A stretch of DNA of 64,000 nt. Source: JAKIVR01 sp035933635. Lineage in GTDB: Archaea; Thermoplasmatota; Thermoplasmata; Lutacidiplasmatales; UBA184. The notes below the pieces were generated by a model that worked only from the letters and a program-made list of their open reading frames with translations, made no database searches and was not told where the DNA came from. This document shows positions 60,282 to 64,000 of this stretch, in pieces. Within the stretch, counting starts at the first letter, position 1. Every line of letters begins with the position of its first letter. The stretch is taken from assembly GCA_035933635.1 (NCBI GenBank), contig DASYYY010000009.1:124001-188000 (forward strand), written 5' to 3'. The position numbers and the translations under genes were made by a program.

Positions 60282-61643
60282 GTGACGTGGATCGGGATCG
60301 ACGACACCGACAGCCCCCGAGGGGGCTGTACGACCTTTGCGATGACCGAGGTCATCCGCGTCGCCCGGGAGGCCGGATATGATCTCATCGGCCATCCCGA
60401 ACTGGTCCGGCTGAACCCGAACATCCCCTACAAGACCCGGGGCAACGCCGCCCTGGCGGCCCGGTTCGGGCATGGGGTCGGGCGCCCGTTCCCGGTCGGG
60501 TGGTTGGCCGGGGAGAGCGTGAACGCCTACGTCACGGGCCGCAACCTCTCCCGCTCGGAGGCGACCGACCTCACCGAGCGGGCGTGGCGGAGCACGTTGG
60601 CCCAGGCCCGGAGCGAGGACCCCGGGACCGACCCGGCGCTCGTCAGCGCTCCCCGACGGCTCCCCGCCGGGCTCTATTGGGAGGCGGTCCGGCGCGTCGT
60701 GCCCGTCGAGCGGGTCGAGCGGTTGTTGTCCGCGCACGGCGCGGAACTCCGCACGTCGGGATCGCGTCAGGGACTCGTGGGCGCCGCGGCCGCGACCGCC
60801 TGGAGCGGGGCGCACCCGACGTGGGAGCTCCTGAGCTACCGCCACGCCGGACGGATCGGTGCGCCCCGCCTCGTCGAACCGGCTTCGGTCCGTCGCGCCG
60901 AGCGGGAGTATCCGGAACTGTTCCTCTGCACCGACCGGGCCACCCGGCGGGTGCTGATCGCGCCGCACACCGACTGCCCGATCCTGTTCGGGCTCCGTGC
61001 GACGAGCCCCGCGCGGCTGCCGTTCGCGGCCCGGCAGGTCCGAGGGGAGATGCCCGAGCGTTGGGTCATCTATCGAACGAACCAGGGCTCCGGCGATCAC
61101 CTCCGCCGCATCTCACCCGATCGCCTCGGTCCGTACGAGTCGGCGGTCTTCGTCGGGCGGGTCCTCGAGCCGGCCCGCGTCGGCCGGGGGGGCCACGCAC
61201 ACGTTGCCCTCCGGACCGACACGGGCTCGACCGTCCAGTGCGTCGCCTTCGAGCCCACCAAGACGCTGCCGAAGCTGCTCGCCCGACTGGTGCCGGGCGA
61301 TCGGCTCCGCGTCTGGGGCGGCCGGGGCGCCGACCCGACGTTCCGCCTCGAGGGGGTCGAGGTGCTGTCCACCGTCCCACGAACGGCGCTCGGTCGTACC
61401 CCCCGGTGTCCGCGCTGTGGCGGACGGACCTCGAGCCTGGGTTCCGCGCGCGGGTACCGCTGCCCCCGCGGCCACGCGCGGCTCCCACCCGAATCGCGGC
61501 GGGTCGTTCCACTGACCACGCCGCCACCTCGACGGGGGCGCTACCACCCTACGCCCTCGGCCCGGCGGCACCTGCACCCCCGAGGTCCAGAAGGCACGCG
61601 CGGCGGTGAGTCGCCCGTGCGTTGGTGGCGCAATCGCCCATGA
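60282..61643 (+). CDS. tiaS: tRNA(Ile2) 2-agmatinylcytidine synthetase
   Basis: A 453-residue enzyme that joins agmatine to C34 of tRNA-Ile2 so that it reads AUA, an archaea-only modification. The start MTWIGIDDTDSPRGGCTTFA is the TiaS signature; NPNIPYKTRGNAALAARFG, the TCKD-type kinase region, and RTNQGSGDHL near residue 265 follow. An OB-fold and a C-terminal zinc ribbon (CPRCGGRTSSLG then YRCPRGH) close the enzyme, with a further 55-residue basic tail. No other gene is linked closely. Confidence 0.95.
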   Translation: MTWIGIDDTDSPRGGCTTFAMTEVIRVAREAGYDLIGHPELVRLNPNIPYKTRGNAALAARFGHGVGRPFPVGWLAGESVNAYVTGRNLSRSEATDLTERAWRSTLAQARSEDPGTDPALVSAPRRLPAGLYWEAVRRVVPVERVERLLSAHGAELRTSGSRQGLVGAAAATAWSGAHPTWELLSYRHAGRIGAPRLVEPASVRRAEREYPELFLCTDRATRRVLIAPHTDCPILFGLRATSPARLPFAARQVRGEMPERWVIYRTNQGSGDHLRRISPDRLGPYESAVFVGRVLEPARVGRGGHAHVALRTDTGSTVQCVAFEPTKTLPKLLARLVPGDRLRVWGGRGADPTFRLEGVEVLSTVPRTALGRTPRCPRCGGRTSSLGSARGYRCPRGHARLPPESRRVVPLTTPPPRRGRYHPTPSARRHLHPRGPEGTRGGESPVRWWRNRP

Positions 61644-61647
61644 ATCC

Positions 61648-61654
61648 ATAAATA
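61648..61654 (+). promoter_or_regulatory. TATA box of the htpX gene
   Basis: ATAAATA within CCATAAATAGG lies about 41 nt before the GTG of htpX, leaving a leader of about 15 nt. Confidence 0.6.
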
Positions 61655-61691
61655 GGGACTCACCGGTTTCCGTCGAGAATCGGAGGGGTTC

Positions 61692-62636
61692 GTGGCGCTC
61701 TCACCTGTCACCAAGACCGGGTTGCTGTTCGCGGCGATCTTCGGGCTTTTCGTCGTCGTCGGCGGCCTGCTGGGGGAATTCCTCTTCGGCAGCTGGCTCG
61801 GCGGACTGATCGTCGCCTTCGGGCTCGCGCTGGTGTTCAACCTCGTCTCCTACTTCTTCTGCGACAAGTTCGTGCTCTGGTCGACGGGGGCGAAGATCGT
61901 CACCGCCGCCGAGGTCCCGCGGCTCGCCAAGATCGTCGATGAGCTGGCTCCGCAGTTCGGACTCGTCCGGCCGCGCCTGGCGTTGGTCCCGACCCAGGCG
62001 CCGAACGCGTTCGCCACCGGCCGCGACGAGCGGCACGCGGTGGTCGCCGCCACGGAGGGGATCCTCCACCTGCTCAACGACCGGGAGCTCCGGGGCGTTC
62101 TCGCCCACGAGCTCGCGCACATCAAGGACCGCGACATCCTCGTGATGACCTTCGCCGCGACGCTCGCGGGCGCGATCGCCTACATCGGCCAGATGTTCCT
62201 TTTCAACGAGATGTTCGGGGGCAACGGCCGCGGCGGCAACGGCAACAATGCCATCCTTGCCCTCGTCGCCGCCGTCACCGCCCCCATCGCGGCCATGCTC
62301 CTTCAGCTCGCGATCTCGCGCTCCCGCGAGCTCCACGCCGACGAGGTGGGCGCACGGACCATCGGCGACCCCGAATCGCTCGCCCGTGCCTTGGAGAAGC
62401 TCGAGGACGGCACCGACGCCCACCCCCAGCCGATCGGCACCGCGGGCACGGCCAGCCTCTGCATCGTCAACCCGCTCCGGGGGCGCGGGCTGCTCCGGCT
62501 GTTCTCGACCCACCCACCGCTCGAGGAGCGCATCGCGCGACTCCGCGCCATGCACCCGGACTACCACTACTCGATCCCGAAGGGTTCAACCCTCGGTTCG
62601 ACCTACCGGCCGGCAGGACTGCGGTCCTCGAGGTAG
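61692..62636 (+). CDS. htpX: HtpX-type membrane zinc metalloprotease
   Basis: A 314-residue M48-family protease that removes damaged membrane proteins. Two N-terminal membrane helices, the zinc site HELAH near residue 139, two further helices around 150-210, and the third ligand in SRSRELHADEVGA near 212 are in the standard order. FSTHPPLEERIARL is the conserved C-terminal segment. The next gene starts 10 nt later and may be co-expressed. Confidence 0.95.
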   Translation: MALSPVTKTGLLFAAIFGLFVVVGGLLGEFLFGSWLGGLIVAFGLALVFNLVSYFFCDKFVLWSTGAKIVTAAEVPRLAKIVDELAPQFGLVRPRLALVPTQAPNAFATGRDERHAVVAATEGILHLLNDRELRGVLAHELAHIKDRDILVMTFAATLAGAIAYIGQMFLFNEMFGGNGRGGNGNNAILALVAAVTAPIAAMLLQLAISRSRELHADEVGARTIGDPESLARALEKLEDGTDAHPQPIGTAGTASLCIVNPLRGRGLLRLFSTHPPLEERIARLRAMHPDYHYSIPKGSTLGSTYRPAGLRSSR

Positions 62637-62645
62637 AGCGGATCG

Positions 62646-63704
62646 ATGGGCGAGCTCGGGTGCCCCGCGTGTGGCGAGGCCACCCCGAGCGATCGGGTCG
62701 CCTGTCCGAAGTGCGGCCTACCGACGGCGCTGTTCGAGCCGGTCCGGCTCGCGGCGGGGTCGGGCCACGGCGGGGACCCCCACCTCCTGCATGAGATCCT
62801 GGCGCTGGTCGGGGCCGACCGACCCTCGAGCCCCGACGGTTCCGGACCGGGCGACCTCGCTCACCCCCCCCGATTCCCCTCCGCGGGATCCCCCACCGCC
62901 GGGAATGCCGGGGGTACGCCCCCCGGCGAGATCCCCGCGATCCCGGCCCTGGGCGCGGGCGAGCCCAGGGCGGTGCTCCGCCGGCAGATCGACGAGCTGC
63001 TGACGGTCGGCCGTCGTCTCGGACTGGACCTCGCGCCGTTCGACCATCGGGTCCGCGACGCCGTCCAGGTCGACAGCACCGACGCCTACGAGAATGTCCG
63101 CCGTGAGCTGTTCGTCCACGTCGCCGCGACGCTCGCCGAGCAGATCGAGATCGACCTCGGCCGCCGCAACGAGCTGGCGTCGGTGATCCCCGACGGACTG
63201 CCCGACGGTGAGCTCGAGTCCGCCCGGGGCGCGCTCCTCCAGGGAGACCTCTCGGGAGCGCAGCGCACGGTGCGAGCTATCGACGAGCGCCTCTCGGCAT
63301 TGGAGGAGGAGTGGGAGACCGTCCAGGTACTCTCCGTCGAGGCCGAGCTCCTGCTCGAGACGCTGAGAGAGCTGGGCGGCGATCCGACACCGCTCCTCGC
63401 CGCCGTCGAGTCCGGCCGGGCGAGCGCTCGGTCGGGGGACCGGGAGACCGCCGAGCGGGTGCTGACGCACGCGGTGCTGGCGGTCTGGCACGTCGCCGCA
63501 CCGCTCCTGCTGCGCCGCATCACCCAGCTCCAGTCGAGCCTCGCCGACGCGGCACGCGCCGGCCAGGAGGTGGCCGCTCCACGGCACGCTCTCGTCCAGA
63601 TGGGTCGCGAGCTGCGGCTGCGCAACTTCGGAGGGGCGATCACCGAGTTCCGGCGGGCCCGAGATGCCGTGGCCGCGCACGCCACGCCCCCCACCGGCAG
63701 CTGA
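62646..63704 (+). CDS. Zinc-ribbon protein with long helical region, function unknown
   Basis: A 352-residue protein. An N-terminal zinc ribbon (Cys6, Cys9, Cys20, Cys23) is followed by a Pro/Gly-rich linker to about residue 100 and then a mostly helical, charged region (about 110-340) with VRRELFVHVAATLAEQIEIDL and ALEEEWETVQVLSVEAELLLE, likely coiled coils. No membrane helix. I do not recognise a family; similar zinc-ribbon plus helical proteins occur in Thermoplasmatota. It sits between htpX and hisS. Confidence 0.7.
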   Translation: MGELGCPACGEATPSDRVACPKCGLPTALFEPVRLAAGSGHGGDPHLLHEILALVGADRPSSPDGSGPGDLAHPPRFPSAGSPTAGNAGGTPPGEIPAIPALGAGEPRAVLRRQIDELLTVGRRLGLDLAPFDHRVRDAVQVDSTDAYENVRRELFVHVAATLAEQIEIDLGRRNELASVIPDGLPDGELESARGALLQGDLSGAQRTVRAIDERLSALEEEWETVQVLSVEAELLLETLRELGGDPTPLLAAVESGRASARSGDRETAERVLTHAVLAVWHVAAPLLLRRITQLQSSLADAARAGQEVAAPRHALVQMGRELRLRNFGGAITEFRRARDAVAAHATPPTGS

Positions 63705-63765
63705 GCCGCGAGGGCGTGCCCCCGGGTCGACCGCGCTTCGGTTAGGCGACGCCGTGCGCATGGAG

Positions 63766-63770
63766 TTATC
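63766..63770 (+). promoter_or_regulatory. TATA box of the hisS gene
   Basis: TTATC within GAGTTATCTC is centred 26 nt before the ATG at 63794, fitting a leaderless mRNA. Confidence 0.5.
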
Positions 63771-63793
63771 TCGCGAAGTCGTTCCAACCGGCG

Positions 63794-64000
63794 ATGCCGT
63801 TCACTAGCCTGAGGGGATTCCGGGACTACCCCCCGCCCGAGGGCGGCGCCCGATCTGAGATTTTGCGCCGGATGCGCTCGGTCGCCCGGCGCTGCGGGTT
63901 CCAGGAGCTGGAGACGCCCTCCGTCGAGAGCCTCGAGCTGTACAAGGTCAAGAGCGGCGAGGAGATCGGCAAGGAGGTCTGGGGATTCGTCGACAAGGGC
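63794..64000 (+). CDS. hisS: Histidyl-tRNA synthetase, N-terminal part
   Basis: The first 69 codons, cut by the right edge. The class II motif 1 region begins MPFTSLRGFRDYPPPEG, followed by RRCGFQELETPSVESLELY and KSGEEIGKEVWGF, characteristic of archaeal HisRS. It charges tRNA-His, whose gene also lies in this window at 37650-37757, though the two are not linked. The ATG follows a TATA box by 26 nt. Confidence 0.93.
   Translation, partial: MPFTSLRGFRDYPPPEGGARSEILRRMRSVARRCGFQELETPSVESLELYKVKSGEEIGKEVWGFVDKG

Noticed and set aside
1..64000. CRISPR arrays, insertion sequences, prophage or integrated plasmid
   Set aside because: No regularly spaced repeats, transposase or integrase genes, or shifts in codon style were seen.

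Overview
The window is GC-rich, densely packed DNA from an archaeon, most likely a lineage of Thermoplasmatota that lives in acid, for example an acidic-soil relative of Thermoplasma. The archaeal assignment rests on DNA topoisomerase VI (both subunits), an STT3/AglB oligosaccharyltransferase, TiaS (which makes agmatidine in tRNA-Ile2), aEF-1beta with its zinc-ribbon partner, ribosomal protein eL41, a thiolase-DUF35 pair, TATA boxes standing out as AT islands 25-50 nt before first genes, and an intron-containing tRNA. A thermopsin-type acid protease and an 11-subunit complex I without NuoEFG point to Thermoplasmata. The lineage is inferred, not shown.

Layout. 1-14.1 kb: stress and housekeeping genes (partial MarC, peroxiredoxin, two GNATs, OsmC, S9 peptidase, secreted thermopsin, Dph6-like PP-loop protein, CDF metal transporter), an NfeD-slipin pair, an RnfD-like membrane protein and an enoyl-CoA hydratase. 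14.2-26.8 kb: one long run nuoABCDHIJKLMN followed without a gap by a geranylgeranyl-reductase-family enzyme and a long-chain polyprenyl synthase. 26.9-31.5 kb: a small membrane protein, a nitrilase and top6BA. 32-37.8 kb: eL41, sucCD with a small zinc protein, coaBC, a HAD phosphatase and a tRNA-His whose T-loop is split by a 32-nt intron. 37.9-51.4 kb: an ABC exporter and a cell-surface block (a PKD-type secreted protein, a DUF457 membrane protein, aEF-1beta, a zinc ribbon, a secreted anchor-type protein and a 2208-residue AglB). 51.4-57.4 kb: leuA-leuC-leuD-leuB-thiolase-DUF35, nearly all overlapping. 57.5-64 kb: 2-oxoacid:ferredoxin oxidoreductase (korAB), tiaS, htpX, a zinc-ribbon coiled-coil protein and the start of hisS.

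How it fits together. The oxidoreductase reduces ferredoxin. A complex I with no NADH module, but with a NuoI carrying four [4Fe-4S] motifs, could take those electrons to a quinone whose prenyl tail may be built and saturated by the two enzymes at the end of the same operon. SucCD would supply substrate-level ATP in the same oxidative metabolism. The surface block makes, exports and N-glycosylates an envelope rich in beta-sandwich proteins, while thermopsin and the S9 peptidase digest protein outside and inside the cell.

I saw no insertion sequence, CRISPR array, rRNA or prophage, and codon style is uniform throughout. Genes commonly join by 4-base ATGA, GTGA or TTGA overlaps, and GTG starts are frequent. 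The most notable items are the tRNA-His T-loop intron, the giant AglB, the four-cluster NuoI, and a sucC gene with no standard start codon.
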